Shown piece after piece: positions 35,268 to 43,840 of a stretch of DNA of 62,937 bases. The notes beneath the pieces were generated by a model. It was not told the DNA's origin. It was given only the letters and a program-made list of their open reading frames with translations, and did no database searches. This stretch comes from DAOPZJ01 sp964587625 (GTDB lineage: Bacteria > Bacillota > Clostridia > Oscillospirales > JAKOTC01): the NCBI GenBank assembly GCA_964587625.1, contig CAZPLU010000012.1, forward strand, positions 1 through 62,937, in the 5' to 3' direction. Within the stretch, counting starts at the first letter, position 1. Each line of letters opens with the position of its first letter. A program made the translations under genes and the position numbers.

Positions 35268-36278
35268 TTAAAGGTTTTGTTCCTTGCAGTACTGCTGCCA
35301 GCGCCAGGCGTCGCGGCACATATCCTCAAGGTTGTATTGGGCTTTCCAGCCGAGCTCGCGCTCGGCTTTCGACGGGTCTGCATAACTCTCGGCGCTGTCG
35401 CCCTCCCGGCGCTCGACGATTTCATAAGGGATTTCTCTGCCCGAGACCGTTTCCATCGCTTTGACGATTTCGAGCACCGACTCGCCGCGTCCCGTGCCGA
35501 GGTTATAGACATAGACGCCGCTGCGGCCCGTCAGTTTGCCGATGGCGGCGACATGGCCGCGCGCCAGATCGACCACATGGATATAATCGCGGACACCCGT
35601 GCCGTCGCGGGTGGGGTAATCGCCGCCGAACACGCGAAGGCGCGGCAAAATTCCAGCCGCGACCTGCGACACATACGGCAGGAGATTGTTCGGAATATCG
35701 TTTGGCTTTTCGCCGATTAAGCCGCTCGGATGCGCGCCGATGGGGTTGAAATAGCGCAGTGCGGTCACCGACCAGTCGGGGTTGGCGTGCGCAAAATCGC
35801 GCAGCATCAATTCGGCAAAGAGTTTGGTTCGGCCGTAGGGGTTGATGGCCGAGAGCGGGAAACCCTCGCCGATCGGCACCGATTTCGGGATGCCGTATAC
35901 CGTGGCGGAGGAGGAAAATATGAGCTGTTTGCAGCCGTGTTTTTGCATGACCGAACACACCGAAAGCAGCGAGTTGAGGTTGTTTTTATAGTATTTGAGC
36001 GGGTCCGAGACCGACTCCCCAACGGCTTTATGCGCCGCGAAATGGATGACGCAGTCGATTTTATGCCGTGAAAAAACCGCCGAGAGCATATTTTCATTGG
36101 TCACGTCAACCATGTAAAAATCGTAGGGGCTGCCGGTGATGAGCCGGATGCGGTCATTGACCGACGGAGACGAGTTGCTGTAGTTGTCGACGCTGACGAC
36201 CTCATAACCGGCGCCAAGCAGTTCGACGATGGTGTGGCTGCCGATGAATCCGGCGCCGCCCGTGACAAGAATTCTCAT
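35268..36278 (-). CDS. galE: UDP-glucose 4-epimerase
   Basis: GalE interconverts UDP-glucose and UDP-galactose, supplying galactose for surface polymers. This extended SDR has the NAD motif ILVTGGAGFIGSHTIVELL, the VIHFAAHKAVGES region, the catalytic YGRTKLFAE (Y-x-x-x-K) and FNPIGAHPSGLIGE. The start is the ATG at 36278, which follows TTTTGGAGG by 8 bases and begins MRILVTGG; the 24 residues upstream in the same frame are not conserved-looking. Length is 336 residues, as usual. It has its own promoter at 36312-36340. Confidence 0.96.
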   Translation of the reverse strand: MRILVTGGAGFIGSHTIVELLGAGYEVVSVDNYSNSSPSVNDRIRLITGSPYDFYMVDVTNENMLSAVFSRHKIDCVIHFAAHKAVGESVSDPLKYYKNNLNSLLSVCSVMQKHGCKQLIFSSSATVYGIPKSVPIGEGFPLSAINPYGRTKLFAELMLRDFAHANPDWSVTALRYFNPIGAHPSGLIGEKPNDIPNNLLPYVSQVAAGILPRLRVFGGDYPTRDGTGVRDYIHVVDLARGHVAAIGKLTGRSGVYVYNLGTGRGESVLEIVKAMETVSGREIPYEIVERREGDSAESYADPSKAERELGWKAQYNLEDMCRDAWRWQQYCKEQNL

Positions 36279-36311
36279 GCGGTTTAACCTCCAAAAGGAC
36301 GGGATACCCTT

Positions 36312-36340
36312 ATTATATAGTAATTTTTCCGGATATGCAA
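36312..36340 (-). promoter_or_regulatory. Promoter of galE
   Basis: On the minus strand TTGCAT (36335-36340) and TATAAT (36312-36317) are 17 bp apart, about 35 bp before the galE start. Confidence 0.65.
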
Positions 36341-36394
36341 CAAATGGCACAGGTAAATCATATGGTCGTTTCGCTTCGTTTCACCGGCCATTCC

Positions 36395-37915
36395 CTATTT
36401 TCTGTGCCAGTATTTCCGTTCCAACCCGCGATACTGCACCGCCTCGGCGATGTGGTCGGGTTGAATCGTCTCGCTCCCGTCCAAATCCGCGATTGTTCTC
36501 GCCACTTTCAGCAGCCGGTCATGCCCGCGCGCCGACAGCCCGAGCCGGTCGAACGCCTTGTGCATCAGCTCGTCGGCTTTGGGATCGAGCGCGCAGTATT
36601 GCGCGAGCAGAGCGGGTGTCATGTTCGCGTTGCTGCGGCACTTTTCGCCGAACCGCTCCCGCTGAATCCGGCGCGCCCTCATCACGCGCTTTGCGATCTC
36701 GGCGCTCTTTTCCTCGCCCGACTTCGAAGACAATTGCTCATATTCCACCTGCGGCACCTCGATGTGGATGTCGATTCGATCCAACATCGGCCCCGACAAT
36801 TTCGCCAGATACCGCTCGACCGCGTTCGGCGAGCAGATGCACTTTTTGCTTTTATGCCCGAAAAAGCCGCAGGGGCAGGGGTTCATCGCGGCGACCAGCA
36901 TCAGATTGCAGGGGAATCGCACACTGCCGCTCGCCCGCGAAATCGTCACCGAGCCGTCCTCGATCGGTTGGCGCAGCACCTCCATGGCCTGCCGCGAAAA
37001 TTCCGGGAACTCGTCCAAAAACAAGACGCCGTTGTGCGCGAGCGAAATTTCGCCGGGTCCGGGAATTTTTCCCCCGCCCGAGAGCCCGGCGGTCGAGATC
37101 GTGTGGTGCGGGGCGCGGAACGGCCGCGTCTTGATCAAACTCGCGCCGCCGCGCAATTGTCCCGCCAATGAAAAGATCTTCGTCGTCTCCAGCGATTCGT
37201 CGAGGGACATCTGCGGCATAATCGTCGGGATGCGTTTCGCCAACATGCTCTTGCCGCTGCCCGGCGGGCCGATCATCAGCACATTATGCGCCCCCGCCAC
37301 CGCGATCTCGAGCGCCCGCTTGGCCTCGTATTGCCCCTTGACCTCCGAAAAGTCCAAAAACGCGCTCTCGGGGACATGCTCCTCCAAAAACACGGCGGGT
37401 TCGATCTGCGGCCCGCCCTTTAAATGCGCATAGATTTGATTGACACTCTTGGCGGGGCACACCGTGACGCCCTCGATCGCGCCGCCCTCGTCGCGGTTGC
37501 CCTCGGGGATGAACACGTTTTGAAATCCCGCCTGACGCGCCGCGATCAGCATACCGACGATGCCGCGCACCGGACGCAGCTCGCCGTCGAGCGACAATTC
37601 CCCGATAAAGGCGTTCGTTTTGGTGTCGAACTCAATCTGCCCGCCGTCGGCCAAAATCGCCATCAAAATCGGCAGATCATAGACCGGCCCGGCTTTTCTG
37701 ACGTCGGCGGGCGCGAGGTTGACCACATAATGCCCGATCGGCATCTCAAAGCCGCTGTTTCGAATCGCGGCCTTCACGCGTTCCTTCGACTCCTGCACGG
37801 CGGCGTCGGGCAGCCCGACGACCTCGAACGAAAACAGGCCTTTGGCGTAATCGGCCTCGACGCGGACCACATAGCTGTCCATCCCGAACGTACCGAACGA
37901 AAACACCGAAATCAA
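36395..37915 (-). CDS. ComM/YifB-type AAA+ ATPase (magnesium chelatase-like)
   Basis: The 506-residue protein has an N-terminal Lon-protease-like fold region (VVRVEADYAKGLFSFEVVGL, DAAVQESKERVKAAI). The AAA+ module has Walker A IGPPGSGKSMLAKRIP and Walker B GVLFLDEFPEF. A zinc-like NPCPCGFFGHKSKKCIC element and a C-terminal helical domain follow. Homologues such as ComM are helicases that extend branch migration during natural transformation; a broader recombination role is likely here. It lies downstream of the P-type-ATPase-like gene. Confidence 0.93.
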   Translation of the reverse strand: MISVFSFGTFGMDSYVVRVEADYAKGLFSFEVVGLPDAAVQESKERVKAAIRNSGFEMPIGHYVVNLAPADVRKAGPVYDLPILMAILADGGQIEFDTKTNAFIGELSLDGELRPVRGIVGMLIAARQAGFQNVFIPEGNRDEGGAIEGVTVCPAKSVNQIYAHLKGGPQIEPAVFLEEHVPESAFLDFSEVKGQYEAKRALEIAVAGAHNVLMIGPPGSGKSMLAKRIPTIMPQMSLDESLETTKIFSLAGQLRGGASLIKTRPFRAPHHTISTAGLSGGGKIPGPGEISLAHNGVLFLDEFPEFSRQAMEVLRQPIEDGSVTISRASGSVRFPCNLMLVAAMNPCPCGFFGHKSKKCICSPNAVERYLAKLSGPMLDRIDIHIEVPQVEYEQLSSKSGEEKSAEIAKRVMRARRIQRERFGEKCRSNANMTPALLAQYCALDPKADELMHKAFDRLGLSARGHDRLLKVARTIADLDGSETIQPDHIAEAVQYRGLERKYWHRK

Positions 37916-37959
37916 ATTCTTACCCCTCTCTTGTTTCGTGTAGGGAAATGCCCATAATC

Positions 37960-37979
37960 GGAACGGTCAAGACCGTTCC
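37960..37979. repeat. Perfect palindromic repeat at the 3' end of the P-type-ATPase-like gene
   Basis: GGAACGGTCAAGACCGTTCC is a 9-bp inverted repeat with a 2-base centre. The stop codon of the P-type-ATPase-like gene (37967-37969) lies inside it. Relatives are near 6289 (GGAACAGTCAAGGCCGTTCC) and 47498 (GGAAAGGTCTTGACCTTTCC). Confidence 0.8.
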
Positions 37980-40489
37980 CTACAGTCCCTTTTTTCCGTT
38001 TTGAACAGCAATTTGACCATCTCCGAAAACGGAAAGGCGCCGGCGGCGGCGGCGAGCGCCCAAAACGGATAGACCGCCCCGGGCTCGAGCATCAGCCAAC
38101 CGATCAACGCGAACGCCCAAAACGCGCCGACCGCCCGGCCCAACAATTTTTTGTTGGAAAACAACGCGCTTGCAAACAGCGATTTTTCGTCGGCAAAACA
38201 CAGCGCGGCGACGCAGACGCCGCACGCAAGCGCGATAAAACTCCCGGCCTTTTCAGCGCCGACGCCCAAAGACGAGCAGCCGACCGATGCGGCGACGAGA
38301 TAGATTGAAACGAGCAGGGCGTGCATCCCGGCGCCGCGGCCATACCCCGCCCCGGAATTGTACCCGCTCCCGCCGGGTGGATTTGCACCGTGATTTTTAT
38401 GCGTTTTGAATTGCTGCCGCCGGATGCCGGGGATCAACAAAAACTTCACCGCCGAAAAAATGAGCAGCGCCGCCGCCGCGGGGAACGACATTCTCCCCGC
38501 CAAAAACAAGATGACGAGCGCCGCAAAAATCGAACACGCCGCAACGGCGCCGAACAGCGCGCTGTTTTTCAAAGCCGAGATGCAGCGCCGCGATTTCAAC
38601 ACCGCGTTTAAAAATTCATGATTGGTGTCGGACGAGAGCGAAAGTCCCGCCTTTTGGCGAACCATTTCACAGGCGTCGGCCGAAGCGACGCCCAAATCGG
38701 CCGCGTCCAAGAGATTGTTTTGCGCGCAGTCGGTGCCGATCACCGCCACGGTCTCCCCCTGCCCGCGGTAGTCCTTGATGATTCGGATACAGTCGCGCAC
38801 CGTACAGTCCGAAAACGCCCGAACCGCCGGATCGGACGCGCCCGCCTCGCCCGCGGCCGCCACCTTTTCCCCCTCGCATAAAACGCCGAGGACGCGCGCA
38901 TAGGCCTCGGCAACGACCTTGCTCTTAGCGGTCAAAATAATCGGAGTGATCCCGTTTTGATACAGCTCCTCGCAGTATTGCGGCAGCCCCGCAAAGAGCT
39001 CGTTTTGCACCGCGATCAGTCCCGCCGCCATAAACCCGTCCGAATCCGAATCCGGTTCGCTGCGCAGTTTCTTGACGGCCACGGCGATGACCTCGGACGC
39101 GCCCCGCTGCATCTCGAGCACGGCGTCACGCGCATTCAGCGTGGGTTCGTCGCAGTGAGGCAGTAAAATCGAAGCGTTTCCGACGGCGACCGCCAGTTTG
39201 ACTTTTCCGCAGAGGATCGCCGCCGCGGTGACCTCTTTGTCGCCGGTGCCGAGCACCCGGCTGAAATCCGTAAACAACCGAAACAGTCCGCCGTTTTCCT
39301 CAACCGCAGTCAAAACAGCCGTGGTCTTCGCGTCCCTGCCCCGATAAATCGGCACGTCGTCCCCGTCAAAATCGCAACCCAAACCGAGCGCCGCGAGCCG
39401 CAGCACCGCCGCTTGGTCGTCGTCCCCGGGATCGTAGTCCCTGATGCCCAACTGCGTCCAGATCTTGACGACCCGCATCCGCTTTTTGGCAAACAGCACG
39501 TCGATGTCCGAGCAGACCAACGACAGATCCGCGCTCTTTTCGATGTCGGCGGGGTGTTTAAACGTCATCCCGCGCCCGCACAATTCCAGCGCCTCGGCGC
39601 TCAGCCCAAAATGCATGTCGGCCTCCGGCTCAAAGCCCAGCGCGATCCCGACGGCTAACAGCACGGTGGAAAATGCCCCGGCATATGACAGCGCGTTCGG
39701 AAAAAATCGCGGCAAAAGCAGCGCGGCCGCTCCGAGCGTCACGGCGGTCGCCGCTATCGTGATCCGGCTCTTATGTAGGGTTTTTTCAAGCGGGGAACGC
39801 TCGCGTGGCGGCAACACGGTCCGCGAGCGCAGACGGGCGTACTCGGTGTGTCTTCCGGTCGCGGTCACAATCGCCAAGGCGCTGCCGTCGGTCACCCCGC
39901 AGCCGCAATAAACCATATTGACGCGCGCGCCGACCGGGTCGTCCTCGCGGACGACGGCCGCATAATCCTTGCGCGTGAGCCGGCCGACGCCGAACAACGC
40001 CGACTCGTCGCAAAAGAGACCCTCGCCCGACACCAGCCGCGCGTCGGCCGGTATCACGTCGCCCGCCGTGATGAAGATCAGATCTCCCGGCACGAGAAAA
40101 TCCGCAAAAATTTCGAGCCGACCGCCGTCGCGAATCACCGTCGCCCTTGTGCGCATCGAGCCGGCCAATTGCGCGCGGACCTGTCGGATTCTGCTTTTCC
40201 GCGCCCGGGCGAAAATGAGATCGATCAACGCCACAACGGCGGCAAGAACCGCCCAGAGCGCATTGTTATCGGCGAACGCGCAAAAGGCCGCTCCGGCGAC
40301 AAAAAACATCGTCGCCGGGCGCAGCAAAATATTCGTAAATCGGCTCTCGTTCAAGGTTGCAACCGGCTCATAGCGATTCTTCCCGTATTTTTTGGCACGC
40401 TGCCGCGCCGCCGACGAGGCGAGTCCCACGGCGGTGTCGGTTTTGAGCTGAGAAGCGACCTCAGAGAGCCGGATATCGTGCCAACCCAT
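37967..40489 (-). CDS. P-type-ATPase-like membrane protein lacking all catalytic motifs
   Basis: The 840-residue protein follows the architecture of P-type cation ATPases: N-terminal cation-ATPase helices, a membrane pair (about 58-95), actuator domain, membrane pair (about 243-285), cytoplasmic P/N domain (about 300-625) and C-terminal membrane helices. Normal motifs are replaced at the expected places. DESALTGES is DESALFGVG (161-169), PEGLP is PEADM (288-292), CSDKTGTLT is CSDIDVLFA (326-334), the TGD motif is TAK (520-522) and GDGxND is GTDCAQNN (585-592). The frame is intact, so this looks like a maintained pseudoenzyme, not a dying gene. It is not a working pump by known chemistry. It is followed by comM. 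Confidence 0.85.
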   Translation of the reverse strand: MGWHDIRLSEVASQLKTDTAVGLASSAARQRAKKYGKNRYEPVATLNESRFTNILLRPATMFFVAGAAFCAFADNNALWAVLAAVVALIDLIFARARKSRIRQVRAQLAGSMRTRATVIRDGGRLEIFADFLVPGDLIFITAGDVIPADARLVSGEGLFCDESALFGVGRLTRKDYAAVVREDDPVGARVNMVYCGCGVTDGSALAIVTATGRHTEYARLRSRTVLPPRERSPLEKTLHKSRITIAATAVTLGAAALLLPRFFPNALSYAGAFSTVLLAVGIALGFEPEADMHFGLSAEALELCGRGMTFKHPADIEKSADLSLVCSDIDVLFAKKRMRVVKIWTQLGIRDYDPGDDDQAAVLRLAALGLGCDFDGDDVPIYRGRDAKTTAVLTAVEENGGLFRLFTDFSRVLGTGDKEVTAAAILCGKVKLAVAVGNASILLPHCDEPTLNARDAVLEMQRGASEVIAVAVKKLRSEPDSDSDGFMAAGLIAVQNELFAGLPQYCEELYQNGITPIILTAKSKVVAEAYARVLGVLCEGEKVAAAGEAGASDPAVRAFSDCTVRDCIRIIKDYRGQGETVAVIGTDCAQNNLLDAADLGVASADACEMVRQKAGLSLSSDTNHEFLNAVLKSRRCISALKNSALFGAVAACSIFAALVILFLAGRMSFPAAAALLIFSAVKFLLIPGIRRQQFKTHKNHGANPPGGSGYNSGAGYGRGAGMHALLVSIYLVAASVGCSSLGVGAEKAGSFIALACGVCVAALCFADEKSLFASALFSNKKLLGRAVGAFWAFALIGWLMLEPGAVYPFWALAAAAGAFPFSEMVKLLFKTEKRDCRERS

Positions 40490-40520
40490 GGTTTATAACC
40501 ATCCTTTCGGAGAAAACTCT

Positions 40521-40679
40521 ATGCAAGAAGGCAGAAGTGAGAGGGCAGAGGACAGAAACGAGAGTTAAAATATTCCGCCTAATAAAAAATGAACCGGCTT
40601 TATTCTGCCTTCTGGTCTCTGTCTTCTCGGAGGACGCGACGCCCTATTCTCGTAATCTGCCCTCTGCCCTCTCGCATGC
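40521..40679. repeat. Inverted purine-rich repeats
   Basis: AAGGCAGAAGTGAGAGGGCA at about 40527-40546 recurs inverted as CTGCCCTCTGCCCTCTCGCA (about 40657-40676), with a further TTCTGCCTTCTGG at about 40602. Related copies lie at about 300 and 11.83 kb. The inverted arm overlaps the 3' end of the DUF1667 gene. Confidence 0.7.
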
Positions 40680-41025
40680 CATTTTCCGCATTGCTCCCCG
40701 CGATCAAATTCGCACCCGTGCCGAGCAGATTTTCGGCGATCACGTCTCCAATCGCAATCGGCGCTTTGACGACAATGCCGTTGGTCGCGGCGGCACAGGC
40801 CCGCATCATGGATTTCGGGATCGTGCGGTCGGTCTTGACCGGCAGGCGTTTTCTCGCCGCGCCCTCCAAAATCACGGTCGTGGTCAAGATTCTGCGCGGA
40901 TCGCGCACCTCCTGCGCGCCGTATTCCGCGCCCCTCGAACAGGCGTTGCCCCAGACCTCGAATGTCTTTTCATCCACATGCAGCGCACAGCCGCGCGGAC
41001 AGACGATACAGGTCAGTTCTCTCAT
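40600..41025 (-). CDS. DUF1667 protein, redox operon partner
   Basis: The N-terminus ELTCIVCPRGCALHVDEK and the block WGNACSRGAEYGAQEVRDPR with RILTTTV identify DUF1667. This small Cys-rich family is regularly encoded with GlpA-like and Nox-like flavoproteins and probably binds an iron-sulfur cluster or accepts electrons. The ATG at 41025 overlaps the upstream gene by 4 bases. The core ends near IAENLLGTGANLIAG. The last 25 or so residues (NGMREGRGQITRIGRRVLRE...) are read from an interspersed purine-rich repeat and are probably a gratuitous tail. Confidence 0.88.
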   Translation of the reverse strand: MRELTCIVCPRGCALHVDEKTFEVWGNACSRGAEYGAQEVRDPRRILTTTVILEGAARKRLPVKTDRTIPKSMMRACAAATNGIVVKAPIAIGDVIAENLLGTGANLIAGSNAENGMREGRGQITRIGRRVLREDRDQKAE

Positions 41026-42296
41026 GTCTCGCCCGTCCCCCTTTGCCGCGCCGGTCTCGCGCCGACGGTGATTGTCTTGCAACCCTTGAGCGTCTCGGGC
41101 GCGAGCACAATCCGCTCCATCTCGCCCGGCGTCATCCGCTCGCGGTAAAAGGTCCTGATTTCGCCGTTTTCGTTTGAGATCACAATCTCGCTGCTGTGAA
41201 ACCCCCGGTCAACTCGGAAAAATACCGTGACCGGCGTTTTACAATCCGCCGATATCCGCTGCGGCACGGTGTACCCGACGCCGGAGCCGTTTTCGACCGA
41301 GATAAAATCCCTCTTTCCGAGAACGCCGTTTTTCAGGTACGCCGCCGCCGCTTTTCCGGCTTTTTCGCCCTCGGCGCTGACAAAATCCACGAGGTCATGC
41401 ACATGCAGCACATTCCCGCAGGCGAAAATACCCTCGACTTCGGTCTGCATATTCTCATCGACCGCCGCGCCGTTGGTTCTGGGGTCGAGCGCCACCCCGG
41501 CGGTTTTGCTGAGTTCGTTTTCGGGGATCAGCCCGACCGAGAGCAGCAGCGTATCGCAGTCAATGTCAAATTCGGTTCCCGCAACCGGCAACCGGTTTTC
41601 GTCGACCCTGACAATCGTCACGCCCGTTACCCGCGCATCCCCGTGCACTCTTTTGACCGTATGCGATAAATACAGCGGGATGTCATAGTCCTCCAAACAC
41701 TGCACCACGTTTCGGGTCAGCCCGTTGGAATGGGGCATCAACTCGACGACCGCCTCGACTTTTGCGCCCTCGAGCGTCATGCGCCGCGCCATGATCAACC
41801 CGATGTCGCCCGACCCGAGGACGACGGCCTTTTTGCCGACCATATACCCCTCGATGTTGATGTAGCGCTGCGCGGTTCCGGCGCAAAAAATCCCGCTCGG
41901 GCGGCTCCCGGCCAGCGAAATCGCGCCCGCCGTGCGCTCCCGGCAGCCCATCGCCAAAATGACCGCGTCCGCCGTAAACGACAGATAACCGCTCTCTCTT
42001 CCGACCGCCTCGATGCGTCTTTCGGACGAGATCGACAGCACCGTCGTGTCGCACAAAATCGCCGCGCCGGCCTGTTGCAATAACGCCAGATCGCGCTGCG
42101 CATATTCCGGCCCGGTCAGTTCCTCTTTAAAACGGTGCAGCCCGAATCCGTTGTGGATGCACTGCGGCAAAATCCCGCCCGTCACGCTGCCGCGCTCCAA
42201 GATCACAACGTCACGGATGCCGCTCTCCCGGGCGGCTCTCGCGGCGGCCATCCCCGCCGGACCCGCGCCGACCACGGCGAGTTGAACATGCTTCAT
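41022..42296 (-). CDS. FAD-dependent oxidoreductase of the GlpA-like operon
   Basis: The 424-residue flavoprotein belongs to the pyridine-nucleotide-disulfide oxidoreductase superfamily. FAD binding is at LAVVGAGPAGMAAARAARE. The NAD(P) motif is VVLGSGDIGLIMARRMTLEG, and the second FAD motif is EVEGIFACGNVLHVHDLVD. QCIHNGFGLHRFKEELTGPE is typical of the partner protein in anaerobic glycerol-3-phosphate dehydrogenase-like operons. It probably passes electrons between NAD and the GlpA-like subunit. It overlaps both neighbours by 4 bases, indicating a tightly coupled operon. Confidence 0.9.
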   Translation of the reverse strand: MKHVQLAVVGAGPAGMAAARAARESGIRDVVILERGSVTGGILPQCIHNGFGLHRFKEELTGPEYAQRDLALLQQAGAAILCDTTVLSISSERRIEAVGRESGYLSFTADAVILAMGCRERTAGAISLAGSRPSGIFCAGTAQRYINIEGYMVGKKAVVLGSGDIGLIMARRMTLEGAKVEAVVELMPHSNGLTRNVVQCLEDYDIPLYLSHTVKRVHGDARVTGVTIVRVDENRLPVAGTEFDIDCDTLLLSVGLIPENELSKTAGVALDPRTNGAAVDENMQTEVEGIFACGNVLHVHDLVDFVSAEGEKAGKAAAAYLKNGVLGKRDFISVENGSGVGYTVPQRISADCKTPVTVFFRVDRGFHSSEIVISNENGEIRTFYRERMTPGEMERIVLAPETLKGCKTITVGARPARQRGTGET

Positions 42297-43738
42297 CGGA
42301 TCGCCTCTTTGGTCGGTCCGGTCACAATGGAGGAACCCGCCTTTTCTTTTTCGACTTTTTCATACGGTATGCCGAGTTGCGTTGAGATGAGCTCATGCAC
42401 CAACGGCGAACAAAACCCGCCTTGGCAGCGCCCCATACCCGACCCGCAGCGCCGTTTTACGCCGTCGAGCGTCTTGGGCGGAATCGGGGAACGCAGCGCG
42501 TCGAGCACTTCCCCCTCGGTGATCGTGTTGCAACGGCAGACGATGCGCCCGTAAGAGGGGTTTTTCGCGATCAGCGCCCGCCGTTCGGCTTCGCTTGCCG
42601 AGGCAAAGCGCACGGCCTCTCGGGTCGATATAAACCTCTTTTTCGGCTTCAGCTCCAATCCGAACCCGCGCACCATTTCGGGTATATCCAGCGCGATTGC
42701 CGCGGCTGCTGTCAACCCGGGCGATTTCATGCCCGCGATGTTGATAAAGCGTTTCGCCGTTTTGTCCGGGCCGAGGATAAAATCGCCGCGGTCGCTGTAC
42801 GCCCGCAGCCCCGCGAAGTTTCGGATGTTTTCGCGGTAGTTGATCACATCGGTGTCGGCGTCGGCCCGCTCCCGAATATAGGCCAGCGCCTCTTTGTCGG
42901 TATCCAAATCGGTGCGCGACGTCTGCGCCGCCGCATCGGGCCCCACCAGCAGATTTCCGGTCACGGTCGGCGAGACCAAAACGCCCTTTCCGGCCGCCGT
43001 GGGACATTGGAACACCACATGCGAAAACACATTCCCCTGCGAGCGGTCGAGCAGATAATACTGCCCCTTGACCGGCCTGATTTCAAATTTTTCAGCCCCC
43101 GCCATCTCGGCGATCCGATCGGCGTACAGGCCGGCGGCGTTGATCACGCACCGCGCCTTGACCGTCTTCTCTCCGGCTTCCAAAATCCAATACCCGCCCT
43201 CCCGCCGCATCCGGGTCACCGGACTGTCCAACAGCAGTTCACAGCCGTTTTTCACGGCGGTCTCGGCGAACGCGAGGCACAGATCCCACGGCGAGATAAT
43301 CCCGGCATCGGGTGCGAACAGCGCCGCGATTGCGCCGTCCGACAAATTCGGCTCCAGTGCGTGCAGCCGTTCTTTTCCGATCAGTTCGACCTTGACGCCG
43401 TTTTTTTTGCCGCGCTCATATAACGCCCGCAGCGTCTTGCGCTCCTCCTCGTGAAAAGCGATGACAAGCGAGCCGATCTGCCGATAATCGACCGAGAGAT
43501 CCTTGGCGAGTTCCGGCATCATTTTCGCGCCCCGGACATTGTATTTTGCCGTCAGCGTCCCCGGCTCGGCGTCGAATCCGGCGTGGATGATCCCGCTGTT
43601 GGCCTTGGTCGTACCCATCGAGACATCCGGTTCGCGTTCTATCATCACACAAGATGCGTCATATTTCGACAGCGTAAAAGCGGCGGCGCACCCGCAGATA
43701 CCCGCACCGACGATTGCGATGTCAAACGATTCCCTCAT
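42293..43738 (-). CDS. GlpA-like FAD oxidoreductase with C-terminal [2Fe-2S] domain
   Basis: The 481-residue protein starts with the FAD motif IAIVGAGICGCAAAFTLSKY. It then follows the DAO/GlpA fold (GTTKANSGIIHAGFD, LSDGAIAALFAPDAGIISP, VINAAGLYADRIAEMAG, GLRAYSDRGDFIL). The C-terminal BFD-like domain has four Cys in IVCRCNTITEGEV and RRCGSGMGRCQGGFC. Proteins like this oxidise glycerol 3-phosphate or another 2-hydroxy acid. It is the first gene of the three-gene redox operon; GGCTCGGAGGCGCTT precedes the ATG. Confidence 0.9.
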   Translation of the reverse strand: MRESFDIAIVGAGICGCAAAFTLSKYDASCVMIEREPDVSMGTTKANSGIIHAGFDAEPGTLTAKYNVRGAKMMPELAKDLSVDYRQIGSLVIAFHEEERKTLRALYERGKKNGVKVELIGKERLHALEPNLSDGAIAALFAPDAGIISPWDLCLAFAETAVKNGCELLLDSPVTRMRREGGYWILEAGEKTVKARCVINAAGLYADRIAEMAGAEKFEIRPVKGQYYLLDRSQGNVFSHVVFQCPTAAGKGVLVSPTVTGNLLVGPDAAAQTSRTDLDTDKEALAYIRERADADTDVINYRENIRNFAGLRAYSDRGDFILGPDKTAKRFINIAGMKSPGLTAAAAIALDIPEMVRGFGLELKPKKRFISTREAVRFASASEAERRALIAKNPSYGRIVCRCNTITEGEVLDALRSPIPPKTLDGVKRRCGSGMGRCQGGFCSPLVHELISTQLGIPYEKVEKEKAGSSIVTGPTKEAIR

Positions 43739-43773
43739 AAGCGCCTCCGAGCCATCATCATACTATCTTTTTT

Positions 43774-43803
43774 ATTATACAATATTTATCAATATAATGT
43801 AAA
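43774..43803 (-). promoter_or_regulatory. Promoter of the GlpA-like operon
   Basis: On the minus strand TTTACA (43798-43803) and TATAAT (43774-43779) are 18 bp apart, about 35 bp before the start codon. The divergent spoVAD start is 38 bp to the other side. Confidence 0.7.
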
Positions 43804-43840
43804 TACTATTCGTGAAATTCCACTCAAAAGGGGTGTTTTT

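Noticed and set aside
35930..36160. Second start for galE giving 24 extra residues
   Set aside because: The extra residues precede the Rossmann motif, have no ribosome-binding site, and the ATG at 36278 is well supported.
43735..43765. Sigma-G promoter for spoVAD (CATAA and CATACTA boxes)
   Set aside because: The boxes are 19 bp apart, the -35 match is poor, and the sequence lies at the divergent GlpA-like start. It is too weak to list.
43451..43840. Upstream in-frame extension of SpoVAD
   Set aside because: It is antisense to the GlpA-like gene and crosses its promoter. The TTG at 43841 gives the normal length.
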